This document shows positions 44,401 through 57,800 of a DNA stretch of 64,000 nt, piece after piece. Both the position numbers and the translations under genes were made by a program. Source of the stretch: Aspidapion aeneum (lineage: Eukaryota; Arthropoda; Insecta; Coleoptera; Brentidae); assembly GCA_963576565.1 (NCBI GenBank), contig OY755047.1, forward strand, positions 11,735,764-11,799,763. The letters are read 5' to 3'. The notes under the pieces were generated by a model. That model saw nothing but the letters and a program-made list of their open reading frames with translations. It had not been told where the DNA came from and ran no database searches. Positions within the stretch are counted from its first letter, which is position 1. Every line of letters begins with the position of its first letter.

Positions 44401-47400
44401 CCCTCGATACATTTGACAATTGTTTTACACCAGGGGTACGTTCAGATTGAAACGTTGGGCGAGACGTCTTGCCGAGCGAATGACGTTTAATTTAATTATT
44501 TAAGAATTAATTTTAATTTTAATGACGAGGTAAATCGCCGGACGTCTTGCCTTTGTGAACGGTATGGATGTAATAAACTAACCTTAAAATATTTTTTTTA
44601 AAAACTGATAAATTCGATCGAATATATGACACGAAAACTAATAGAAGAGTACAATAAGTGGGGACTAGAGGTTAATCTCAATATGTGTATCGGTGGAACG
44701 AAACAGGATCTAATCTTAAATACCGGGCAGCGAATTCAGTCCTGTGATGAGTATAAATACTTAGGTCTAAAAATTACAGCTGACGGAACACTAGACAAAG
44801 CTATAAAAGATCGAAACGTACAAGGAAGGAAAGCAATAACTTTATTAAATGGAATAATTTGGGACCAAAGTATATCAAAACATAACAAAAAGCCTATATA
44901 TAACACCCACAGATTAGGTTAAATAAGATTATAACACCATTGTAAAAAGTATTATTACATACGGCTCAGAAGTATGGCCAATCAAGGACAGAACAGAAAA
45001 AATGCTTTCCGCTACGGAGATGGACTTATGGAGAAGAGCAGCAGGGAAATCAAAAAGAGAAATAGTTACAAATCAAAGAATAAGAGAAATTATGACAGTG
45101 GGGTGAACGTACTTTAGTGGATGATATAAGAACAAAACAACTGGTGTGGTACGGACATGTACAAAAAATGAATGATGAAAGACTACCTAAACAAATCCTA
45201 CAATGGAAACCAACTGGCCGAACAAAAACGAGGACGGCCAAGGAGAAGCTGGAGAGAAGGAATAGACAGTGAAATAAAAATAAGAGGCGTAGATGATGAA
45301 TTATGGGCAAACAGAGACGAGTGGAGATTGGGTATCGGAAGACGTAGAACGTTGTGAAACCAATAAATATATATAAATTCGATCAGATTTAAAAATTTGT
45401 TACAGTTTATTTAGTAGAGTTAACATAAACGCAAATAAAGTGTTTTTTGGTTTTGAAAAATGGAAATAGAGAGTATTTTGGAGTACCGGACTTTTGGTGG
45501 CTGACAGAGTTTTATTAGACAAATAAAGTTTTGGAAAAGTTGTGTTTTCTGTAAATTTATTTTCTTTGTTGTACGTACAAGCAATACAGGTTTTAAGTGC
45601 CTGTGCTCAACACTTTCAAAGAGAATAAATAAATTTGAAAATTAATAGTTACATGTGCAATATAATATAATAGCGTTTGACATCAGTGACAATGCAAAAG
45701 AAGACAAATTCTCAATCATTAAGTGATGTTTGCTGGAGCGTTGAGAGATCTTCAATTACATTATGTCAAACCTCTTTATATGGTTACATTATCTACTATT
45801 AAATAAAGAATACAAATATACATAGTTTAAATGTCTTTTATTTTAATTTGAAATCACAAAGTAATATCTAGGTATAATATTATCCTATAACAAACTTGTC
45901 AGAAACTAAACAGTCAAAATGAAATTTTGTAAAGGATCCATTTAATTGCATCTAAAAGACTGTTTTTAAGTAAAAATTGATTATTTATTTATGGAAAATA
46001 CCACTTTTATATAATGTTTTCGAAAATATATTTTTTTTTTAAATTGGGGGGGTTGGTATGTTAGCTCCCGCTAAATTTCGCGGTTGTTTATTATTATATG
46101 TGCATTTGCGCATTTTGGACATGCGCACCAAGAATCAGTGAGATCCTTTGTCAATCGCCTCGAGAAATGGCGTGTTAATTTCGTTCTCCAACTATTTCAA
46201 ATTTCTACACCGCAAAGTGCTCGATTTTGGTGTACTGAAGCATAGAACTAGAAACTTCAGCCCTTCAGCTACGTGGTGACATCATTAGATCCAAAAAGGG
46301 GCCCCTTGGAAGTGGATAAATTGGCTGCAAACTGGTGAGTGCCTTTGTTTCTGATTGCCGTTGTGTGGCACAACAATTAACCTATGGACGTTTGATTATT
46401 TCGTAATTTCATATCAATATATTATGTTTGTTCGCGCTTCATTTAATTAAAATATTTACACTCCATTGCAGTTATCGTTTTTCTTACTGCGGCCATAACA
46501 TGGTATATAGACCTACTGCGCAAGTCGAGCGTTTGTCACCCACCTCATAGAGAAGGGTGTAAAAGGCGATTCGCCCGACGTTATTTTCGACCAATATGAA
46601 CGAGAGTAACTTTCACCTAGATTTCATTCTGAACGGATTTGAGCGCGCCCGACCACATCCGACGTGCTATCTGAACGTACCCCAGAGGTCGGCAATTCAT
46701 ATTGCCCTCTCTTTCTGGCAAAATCCAGTTTTACATGTAAAACCGATTTTGTGAAATAGCTAGCTATACCTATCTTTGTCTGTGTTATATCCTTGGATTT
46801 TTTTAGACGTTTTTAATATTTTAGGTTAGACGAGACTTCAAATTCCAATAACAAAAACAAAACACTCAAAACCCACTATACCGGGGGTAAAGGTGTTCTT
46901 GTCTAAAACAAATACCGGGGGTAAAGGTGTATTTAGAGAAACCAAATACAGGGGACTGTTTTTTTTCAATAAAATAGTGCTAGTTTTTGGGATGCTGCTA
47001 CGCATAAAGTATTGACTTTAGGTATACCAAGGGCGCACCCAGGGGGGGGGGGCCCGGGGCCCCGGCCCCCCCCAAGCCTTAGATTTTTAATATATCTTCT
47101 ACATATTTGATGATAAAACATGAAAAATACCTTAAAATTTGACATCAGGAGGCTTCGGGCCCCCCCCAACCCAAGGTGTGGCGTAGTTGCGAAAAGACAT
47201 GATGACCTTTTTTTTTTTTTTTTGGTCGCCAGTTTTTTGAGGGCGCGCATTGTACCGGTCAGTCTCCGCCACACATGATGACGACCTGTTTTTTTTTTTT
47301 TTTTGGCCGCAAGTTTTTTGAGGGCGCGCTTTGTAGCTGTCGGGCCCCCCCCCAAGACACATTCCTGGGTGCGCCACTGCGGTATACCTAACATTTTTAA

Positions 47401-50400
47401 AACAGGATATCATTTTGGCTCTCTTTTTTTTGTATATTTGATTAAATTAAATGTTGTGAGCCCTGTTTCCACGTTATTTTCGGCTCACACAAAAGTGTGA
47501 AGGAATAATGTTTGTATAGTTTATCGGTGCTACCATAAAGTGACGAATAAATAGAGAAACCTACTATTAAAAAATGTCTTACTCTATTGGTTTAAAACGG
47601 TGAGGGATTGCCGAGTTAGGTTTAGGTAAATTCAGTTTACGGTTTGGTTTAATTATTATTTTATTATATCTAAAATATAAAGGTTTGTACAGTCCTGAAC
47701 ATTTTAACGAACAGAGCAACGAGCCGAACGGCAAACCAAACGCCAGTTTGGACGGAGTCAATTCCACGAACCGTTCGCCGAATTGTTTGCAAACGCGTTT
47801 GTCCCGTCCAAACTAGTCCGTTCGGCTCGTTGATGTGTTCGTTTTTTGTCGAAATGTTGAGGTCTGTAGGAAGCTTAACCTCCCCAATCGCTGATCGTTT
47901 TAAACAAAGGGAGGCAGGCTTATGGTATCTAACCTTCGAAACGGACATAAAACACATGTTTTTACAAAAATGCAGTAAAATAAATAGAAACTATATTACA
48001 ATATTAGCGCGGCCACCGGTCATAAAATCATAAGAATTCATAAACATTTGTCTTTGGGGAAGTAAGTACATATTGTGTAAAAACATATTTTTTTAATTCC
48101 CGTTCCGAGGGTCAGATGTACCATGAGGTAAACATTATATGGTAGTTTAATTTAAAGAAAATATTTTAAAAATTTTCGTGTCCAATTGTGTAAAGAAATG
48201 TTTGGTTTTACAATTGTCAAATGTATCGAGGGCCTCTAGTAAATACTGGTGCTAGAGTTTTAGTATGAACAGAAATAGTCGGTTATAGAGGACCGCGACA
48301 AACAATGTCGGAGAGTTTTTGAATAATAACTTGATTTAAGTGATAAAATCAACATTTTTCCAAACAGAACCGTTGAAATCTTGAACAAAACCAGGGACCG
48401 ATGGAAGTAAGATTCATCAGTCTCTGAATACACCCAAATATCAAATTTTCGGCGTTATCTCAAATCATGATACAACAAGACAAGACATGATTTCGCGCAT
48501 GCAGTGCGCTTCGCGATCATCTGGGGTGACGTCACACTGAGAGTCAACGCCCTTGATTTAGGTTGCAGTTTGCATTGTTGAATGCGTTTCTGGTGAAAAT
48601 GAAAATGAGATGTGCAGTGTATGGTTGTGATTCGGACAATCAGGTGAAAGGCTTTGCACATGATGTGAGCTTTTTTACCTTTCCAAAAGACAAAAAAATT
48701 ACACAGGAGTGGATCCGTTTGTCTAGACGTGAAGATAAATTTAATGTGAATGCAAGGATTTGCTCAGAACATTTTAAATTTTAATTTTGTATTTTGTTAT
48801 TACCAATTTAAAAGTAATGGGTAGAAACAGAAAAATATACCCAAAATAGGATATAAATCCACAGCGCGACGGAGCCTCATAAAACGCAACTTTTACAAGG
48901 AAAAACACTAGGGCATATACTCCGTTAGATTAAAAACACTGCAATTGCATCGAAAATATAAATTTTCTTCAACAAGCCGCGATTCGTAAGATGTACAACG
49001 AATTAAAAAACTGTAAATCAAAACTTAAACACTTACCACAACACCAACATGCACAACACATCAACGACTGCAAAGCAAGACAAACAAACTAACCTCACTT
49101 TTAACGAGATCAGCTGTTTATCTGCCCGCACGTACCTGACCAAAGTATTAGTAACTCCGGTTAGGTGTGGTCTGACTAGCCACAGACACATGTGTTTCGC
49201 TCTCTTTAGAGCACATCAGTGTGACATAAGTCCTTAAGAATGCGTGGATAAAGCCTGGCCGGCTACTGAATAAACAGAAAAATATACCCATTAATGATAA
49301 ATTATACTATTATTACTATAATTAACAAAGGTGAAATTTAGTACCCGTGAATTTAAAAATCAAACAAGTTTCCTGGCTAATCGGGTAAAAGGAGTTTTGT
49401 TTATCTCATATTTTTCCGTGGGTAGCTTGAAAGTTTAACCTCACGTGGGTCCAAGATCTACTGGACACCTTGTTTGATTTTTTAAATTCACGGGTACTAA
49501 ATTTTACGTTTGTTAGTATTATTTGGCTTAAAAATTCCGTTGACTGACGCTCACGTGTCTGATAACGGGTAAAAACGCAATAAGCGTTGATCTGGCCTGA
49601 AAGGCAGAAAGAGCTGACGTAGGTCACGGATTAGTTTGTTTCTTTTGATTTGTTTTCGATCTTTTCATTGATCGATATGTATAGCAAGCAATTTATTTCG
49701 CCTGCTTTTGTTCTTGTTTCTCTCGTATCTCGGTACATCGGAATCTTGCGAAAGTTTTCTCACTATTACAAAGGATTAGAGACAAAACCGTCTAATTAAC
49801 TTTGCAAGAGTGTCACATTGACCAAGCAGTGTTCTGAGGAGTCCCATAAGGACGAAACAGACACTTATTAGGTGTCCATTACATCTTGGACCCCCATGAG
49901 GTTAAGCTTTCAAGCTACCCACGAAAAAATATGAGAGAAATAAAAACTCCTTTTTACCCGATTACCCACGAAACTTGTTTGATTATTATAATTATTTTAA
50001 AAACTGCTCCACAGAACCTGAGTTGTAACTGTAGTATACTTATTTTGAAAATAAACAACCTATTAAAAATTGGCTTTTTGTTTTATTTTTTATATTTAGT
50101 TAGAAACTAAAGCCATGTTAAAAAAAATCCAAAAGGTAAATTTATACATGATTTTTGTATCAATAGAGTAAATTTTTACTTTACGGAGAGATCAAACAGA
50201 TTTTAGAATCATTGTTTTGCTCTGGTCGGCTCTCCGACTCCAAATAAAACTTTTACATTATCTTATCTTTGCATTTATAATACTAATAATATCTTATTTA
50301 TTCTGAACTACCCTCATTTTCATTGAAAACGCATTAGCGATGCAACATACCCAAGTTATATTACATCAAATGTATTAGCGCGCCCTCATGTTTTTAAATT

Positions 50401-51743
50401 TCACTCTCAGAATGACGTCATGCGCGCGGCAAACAGTCATCTTGTCTTGTTGTATCATGATCTCAAATTAAACAAAATACTCAGTTCTGGTATTGAGAAA
50501 TTATAAACTTTGCAACAAAAAAAGGTATGTTATCAGGGGTTGTTCAAGCTTACATCTTTCGATTTCTTATCAACCGGTATTTTGACCGACCATAAAGTCC
50601 AAGACCAGTGTTGGGGTGACTGGGAAGGATGCTGGTGATCAAATTCGGCAACGTGCCACGATTTGCCTTGGTCTAATGTGACGTCAACTCTCACTATTCT
50701 TTGACCACCCCCAGACCAAGCATAACCTAAAAAAAACGGCCATTCTCGAATAAAATACACAAACAAATATACCTAATCAAATGTACTTCGTATTGTTACT
50801 ATTGTTACAGGTTCACAACTACAACTAAAACGAGCAAATATCAAAAACAATATGTCAATTTATTTCGACAACTCACTGTACAAAAACGGCACTTAAACTC
50901 ACTAATAACTCACTACTTAACTCGACTTGTTAACTGTTAATATCTAGCGATTTCTACAGCTCGTTATCTCTGACTGACTCGTCGCGCGATGTCCGGCCTT
51001 ATATAGGGTCTTCGATCTTTCGCGAACTATCAATTCCTTTTCCGACACTAGAATGTTCGCGTCTAAGTACGAGTGTGAGTCATAGATAGCGCAACTAAAA
51101 CCTAGACTAATAATACAACTATAAGATAAGTCAACCTAATACAACAGTAAACCTAAAGAAATTCTAAACTTTAAAACTGAAACATCTAAAATTTGTACAT
51201 ATGGATGATTCTACAAAAATGGTGCTGTGGAGTGGGAATGCATATTTTTCAAACACAGACTGCAAATGAAGCATAGTTTTAGTTATAAGATTTAAAACGA
51301 AATGTTTTCTTTATGGAGCATTTGAGTTTAATGTATAAAAAAAATTGCAAGTTTATAATTTTTTTTATTACAAAGCAAATACCTCATTTCTTTGGTGTAG
51401 TCCCAAACCAAATATTAAAAACTCAGTTTAAAAAAAATATCCTAATAAATAATATTTAACCAAGTCTTAACTATTTATCAAAAAATTGATAAAACTTAAG
51501 TTTGTAGTCATATTTTTGAAAATCCGAATTTACATCTTCCCGGAAAATTTTACAATTTTAAACGTGCTCCATTTTTAATAACACAATATTTGTGAATACC
51601 ACCGGTTAATTTCTATAGAGACGGCCCTGGATATCTAATTTACTTGTGAGGATGACAAGTTTTGACAGATAATGTCAACTTTAGTTTGGTTTAAGTTATA
51701 GATCTTTAAATATTCGACTGATATCAATAGTATAATATTTTTG

Positions 51744-51810
<67 letters not shown>

Positions 51811-54800
51811 TATATATATATATATATATATATATTTATCGGTTTCACAACGTTCTACGTCTTCCGATACCCAATCTCCACTCGTTTCTGTTTGCCCATA
51901 ATTCATCATCTAGGCCTCTTATTCTTATTTCACTGTCTATTCCTTCTCTCCAGCTTCTCCTTGGCCGTCCTCGTTTTCTTCGGCCAGTTGGTTTCCATTG
52001 TAGTATTTGTTTAGGTAGTCTTTCATCATTCATTCTTTGTACATGTCCGTACCACACCAGTTGTTTTGTTCTTATATCATCCACTAAAGTACGTTCACCC
52101 ACTGTCATAATTTCTCTTATTCTTTGATTTGTAACTCTTTCTCTTTTTGATTTCCCTGCTGCTCTTCTCCAATAGTCCATCTCCGTAGCGGAAAGCATTT
52201 TTTCTGTTCTATCCTTGATTGGCCATACTTCTGAGCCGTATGTAATAATACTTTTTACAATGGTGTTATATATAAGCTTTTTGTTGTGTTTTGATATACT
52301 TTGGTCCCAAATTATTCCATTTAATAAAGTTATTGCTTTTCTTCCTTGTACGTTTCGATCTTTTATAGCTTTGTCTAGTGTTCCGTCAGCTGTAATTTTT
52401 AGACCTAAGTATTTATACTCATCACAGGAGTGAATTCGCTGCCCGGTATTTAAGATTAGATCCTGTTTCATTCCACCGATACACATATACTCTGTCTTAT
52501 TGAGATTAACCTCTAGTCCCCACTTATTGTACTCTTCTATTAGTTTTCGTGTCATATATTCGAGGTCGTCATAATCCTGAGCCACTACTATCTGATCATC
52601 GGCGAAACATAAAGTATACAAGGTGGTTTCGTCCAACGGAATTCCCATGTTTTGGCATTTTCTCTTCCATACTTTAAGGACTTGTTCCAAGTATATCTTG
52701 AAGAGCGTAGGCGAGATACAGCAACCTTGTTTATTTTAACTTTTGCCTTACTATTGCGGTATAACTCTTTGATGGCCTTAATTAGTTGTACGCTTATGTT
52801 TGTGTTTTCCAACGCTTTCCAAAGTAGATTTAGTGGTATAGCAGCAGATGCAGCTCTTGTCTGTATGCCATTTTCTTTTCAATAACTTGGGTTATACAAA
52901 AGAGATGATCTGAAGTCGATCTACCCGCCCTGAAACCAGCTTGTTCTTCTGCCTCCATGTCTTTATATTCGCTCTCTACTTTATTTCTTATTATTTTACC
53001 GTATATTCTGCTTAGCGTACTAGTCACAGATATACCTCTATAATTGTCACATATATCTTTCCTTCCTTTTTTGTGTATTGTGGATATATATGACGTTTTC
53101 CACTCAGTTGGGACTACAGTTCCATTTAAATATTTTTGGAAAAGATTCCGTAATCTCCAAAACAGTTCTTCAGTGCCATATTTAATAAGTTCGGCTGGGA
53201 TATTTCCGGGTCCGGCAGATTTACCGCTTTTTAAGGTTGTGCACACGTTTTTGACCTCAGAGATTGTGAGGGGCACTGGAGATCTCATCGTTCTAATTAT
53301 ATTGTCTCTTGCGTCTTCCTTGAATTCTGCTCTATCTTCAGTTAATAGTTTTTTAAAATGCTCATCCCATTCTTTGTCTGGTATTGGTGAAATGATATCT
53401 CTGCATGTTTCTTTTTTAATCGATCTTATAGTTTTCCAGCTTTCGGTACTTCTCCTACCTCCTAAGTAAGAATCTATTTTCTGGCACTTTTGCGTCCACG
53501 AATGATTTTTCTTATCACTGATCATTCTTCTCACCTTTGATTGCGCGATTTTGTATTCTTGTCTGCTTCTATCTGTCTTTTGGGATAAGTAGGTGTGATA
53601 TAATTTCCTAAGGAAATTAATATTTTTGTTGATTGTTTTAAAATTATAAGTATAGGAACTTTGTTTATATAAAACTTAAGTTAAGTAGTCTAAATAGATT
53701 TTGATTTAAATTGGAAAACCATTAAAAAACTCATTCCTCTGGTACTCATTCCTCTGGCATTTTTATGCAATAATTCCCAAAATTTGGGAAAATAAATGTT
53801 TCTTAGCTTACACCTAATTAGTTTAATAAATTTAACAAAACAAAATTATTTACTGTGCTGTACTGTTATTTAAAGGCAATGACCAAAAATGATATTCATA
53901 TAGCCCACTTTTGGTAGAATCATTCATATATGAAATTTCTGAGTATTAATGTTAAATGTAATGCTATCTACCTTTGACCGTCACGTGACCATCCACCACT
54001 TTGACAGTTTCGCCCTCTGACGGCTTACAAATGGCCGAAATGACGGGAAGTTCTTGAATGGCGGGTGATTTTGTAAAATCTACGGTATCCCAATCTGTCG
54101 AAGGTGAAAAGCCTTTGTAGTCGTTTTGTTGCCAGTGGGATTTGCTCTCCGTTTCAGAGACGACAATTTTACCTAAAAAAATAAAATTTTAATGACAATT
54201 TGCGCCCCTGTGGTGATTAAGAGAGTTTAGTATCTCTAATTATAAATGAAAACAAGCGGCTTTTTGGTGAATAATAAATTCTTAAATCCGATCATAAGTT
54301 CATGTTCAGATTTAAGATTATTTACTTCATGATTATTATTATTTATTACAAACTCTTAATGTGATCCAGGGCTATCAAAACGGACGGGCCACGATCCTCC
54401 ACTTTGTTGACGTCACATCCGGGGCTGATTTTTTTTTATGGTCACGTTCCGACACAGCTGATTGTCTTTAAAATATTGAAGTTGAAATGACAGTTCATGA
54501 ATATTTGATTTACTTTTTAATAAAGCCGTTTTTGAGATTGTTTTTACTTTATTTTGGCAGAACAATTTTTTTTTAATGTCTAGTAATCCTTAATTTTTCA
54601 GAGCCGCTTCATTAGCTCACACAAAAATTAAGTTTAAAGCAGAAGCGAATGTGACAGTCACAGATGACAAAGTCAAATACATGTCAAATATATGGCGGGT
54701 AATTTGAATTCACAATAAGGAATGCTAAATCTTGAAGATTTTAACCTTTTAATCATGTTGCTTCCTTACAAAACTTTGGTGGAATATCGGGATGGTGTCT

Positions 54801-57800
54801 GAGAATATTTCACTGAAATTTTGCGGAAATCTGTAGTGCCATTTTGAAAATATCATAAAAAAACGTCTGACCTCCCATAAGACCCTATGTAAAATTCAGC
54901 CCCGGGAAAACAGCTGATTTTTTCAGGGTCGTGGCCTCTATTTTTGTGTTGGCCTTGTGTGATCATAAACTTAGACCCAGTGGCGGCTGGTGACGTTATA
55001 AATGGGAGGGGCAGAAATTTATATTGCATGGAAAAGGAGATAAAAAACTTACCTAAACAATTTTATTTTAGCATTTTACAAACAAGCAGCTACTTGGTGT
55101 AGTTTTTAGTTTATTTGTTTATAGATAAAGTCTATTCGCCTTTCTTTTACATGCGCAAAGTGCTTGGATTAGCACCAGTTTCAGACTCATCATTGGCCCC
55201 ATAGAGGCAACCTCAAAACAGTCTATTAACCTACTAAGTATACGTCTATTTTTTGCCACATTTTCATTATATTCGGTAATGTTTTGCCTATAGGGCACTA
55301 TTCAATTGGCACCTAATATCCGTCTTGCCTAGCCTAGAAAATTCTATGTGGTTATTTAAATAAGTAGCACTTACTTTGTGTCTTTAACTTTTCACTAAAG
55401 TGCTAGAGATCACACATTCCTTTTGTCACCCACGCAGGATCACTTCGTGGATTGTTCATAATAAGACAAATAAAGCAAAAAAAAGCATTTCGTTTACACA
55501 ACCAGTTTTCAGCATCGTATAATTTTTTATTACTTGCACTAAAATTTCGGTTAATTTTTAGGATTTTTAGGTGCGGTCTATGTGGCCCTAAAGATTTTAT
55601 TTGTAATCAAAGTTCATATGTCAACGTATTTAAATTTGCACAGTTAATTATGTAATCGACGGTATTTATTTCCATTTTATAAACAAACGATAACAAAAAC
55701 AATGACACGCGACTGGAAATGCTTTTTACTACTGACATAGCCCAAATCAAAACAAACTCATACGTCTTGACTAAGGATATAACCGGCATCGTGTAGAAGG
55801 GCAACGGACGTTTCCGCATGATGATGATGATGGCCGACTTCAACTAAAACACTCATTCCTTCCGCCCTCGCTCGAGAACATCCACCCATATCCCGCTGAA
55901 AAACGGGTGAAATTGAAACCTTGCCCCGCGCGGTGCTGCCGGCTTTTAATTATTTACACAAAAAATTTTACCCAATTAATCGCTTGATGTTAACCACAGA
56001 TAATAAAAAGAACTAGACAATCATGATTTAACTTTTTTTAAATAAATCAATTAAAAATACTGTTTGTTGTTTAGTTTTGGGAGGGCACTGCCCCATTGTA
56101 TTTAAGAAATTTTACTTACCGAGTATCTCTTAAACTGTGTTAGATCCCTTTAACTCACCAAGCCACTTAATGCTTCTAGCCCCTGCGACACCAGGCACAA
56201 TCACCCTCACAGGGTACCCGTGATCTCTGGGAATTGGTACCCCATTCATTTCATAGGCTAGAATGACGTCACCACGTTTGTCTACTCCTTTCCAAATAGG
56301 GATAGAGGCTCCGTATGTTGTGCTGGTTGCGTCAATGTCGATGCCTTCAAACTTAACATTCAAAATAACAAATAAATAAGTTAAAAAAAAATAAATACCG
56401 GTTTGATATGTCGCGACATATCAAACCGGATGTCGATGGCCTAACTGCAATATCCCGTATCTGAAAAAATGCAACTTTACAAGGGAAGCGAAAAACAGTT
56501 TAGGTAACACAACACACACAATATAGGGTTATTAGGTCTAAAAAAATATATTTGTTATATTTGTGATTTCACACGCATATATGGATGATTCTACAAAAAT
56601 GGTGCTGTGGAGTGGGAATGCATATTTTTCAAACACAGACTGCAAATGAAGCATAGTTTTAGTTATAAGATTTAAAACGAAATGTTTTCTTTAAGGAGCA
56701 TTTGATTTTAATGGATAAAAAAAATTACAAGTTTATAATTTTTTTTATTACAAAGCAAATACCTCATTCCTCTGGTGTAGTCCCAAACCAAATATTAAAA
56801 ACTCAGATTGAAAAGAATATCCTAATAAATAATATTTAACCAAGTCTTAACTATTTATCAAAAAATTGATAAAACTTAAGTTTGCAGTCATATTCTTGAA
56901 AATCTGAAATTACATTTTCTCTGGAAAATTTTACAATTTTAAACGTGCTATATTTTTAATAACACAATATTTGTGAATACCACCGGTTAATTTCTAGAGA
57001 AAGAGACGGCCCTGGATATTTAATTTACTTGTGAGGGTGACAAGTTGTGACAGATAATGTCAACTTTAGTTTGGTTTAAGTTATAGATCTTTTTATTTTC
57101 GGCAGAAAATTAGTTTTTTTCAGAAAAATCCAAAAGGAACGCTTCAATTATCATTCCTCTGGTAAGTAAATATTCGACTGATATCAATAGTATAATTTTT
57201 TTGTTGATTCTTTTAAAATTTTAAGTATAGGAACTTTGTTTATATAAAACTTAAGTTAAGTAGTCTAAATAGATTTTGATTTAAATTGGAAAACCATTAA
57301 AAAACTCATTCCTCTGGTACTCATAAAATTCGGGAAAGTAAATGTTTCTTAGCTTACACCTAATTAGTTACATAAATTTAAAAAAAAAACAAAATTATTT
57401 ACTGTGCTGTACTGTTATTTAAAGGCAATGACCAAAAATGATATCCATATAGCCCACTGTTGGTAGAATCATCCATATGTCTTATATCATTATACACCAT
57501 GAAAGTAGTAGCCAGCTCATTTTGCCTAAATCACAAATAATCTAAAAACTATCAAAATGTTAGATACATTTTGAATTGAAAATGTGTTGTCTATCCTAGT
57601 TATACTTATCTATGTCTTTTTGTCATCAAGCCTAGGCAAAAAACGAAATAGCATTGATAAGCTCAATAAAAATGGATTATAAATACACTAAACATTGTTT
57701 GAAATGGGATGTTTTGATTAAAACTTACATGAATGTGTTTGAATTTTTTTTCTTCGTCTGTTATGCCGACCATTTTAAGCACATCTCTAAGCCGCACTCC

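Larger units (their letters stand above)
44396..48237. mobile_element. 3.8-kb inverted-repeat element with 10-bp duplication
   Basis: The left end AGAGGCCCTCGATACATTTG continues to 28 perfect bases mirrored at the right end. It is flanked by AGTAAATACT at 44386-44395 and 48238-48247. The related repeat at 15597-15606 has a single AGTAAATACT and no insertion, which confirms the target duplication. A 9-11 bp duplication suggests a Mutator-like element, but no MULE transposase is recognised. It carries a LINE fragment (44619-45372), a hAT MITE (47028-47379) and an imperfect GTTTGGACGG foldback near 47700-47835. The stretch 45390-46960 has no recognised gene. Confidence 0.85.
48466..50459 (+). 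mobile_element. P-superfamily element with THAP domain remnant
   Basis: Begins CATGATACAACAAGACAAG and ends with the exact mirror, flanked by ATCTCAAAT (48457-48465 and 50460-50468), an 8-9 bp duplication. P elements start CATGATG and carry a THAP DNA-binding domain, and this one encodes a THAP fragment. No RNaseH-type catalytic region survives. The interior includes an insertion at 48844-49290 and a foldback at 49335-49985. It lies in the last sulfite oxidase intron. Confidence 0.87.
51199..53929. mobile_element. ATATGGATGATTCTAC element, copy 1 (split by a LINE)
   Basis: The left end CATATGGATGATTCTAC (about 51199) and right end GTAGAATCATTCATAT (about 53914) are inverted repeats. The parts 51199-51745 and 53618-53929 match the uninterrupted copy at 56579-57478 throughout (for example GGTGCTGTGGAGTGGGAATG). 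It lies in a sulfite oxidase intron. No coding sequence; a MITE of roughly 860-900 bp. Confidence 0.9.

Noticed and set aside
47670..47957. 95-codon minus frame with [15 protein letters not shown]
   Set aside because: It overlaps an imperfect inverted repeat (GTTTGGACGG words) and shows no domain; probably non-coding transposon sequence.
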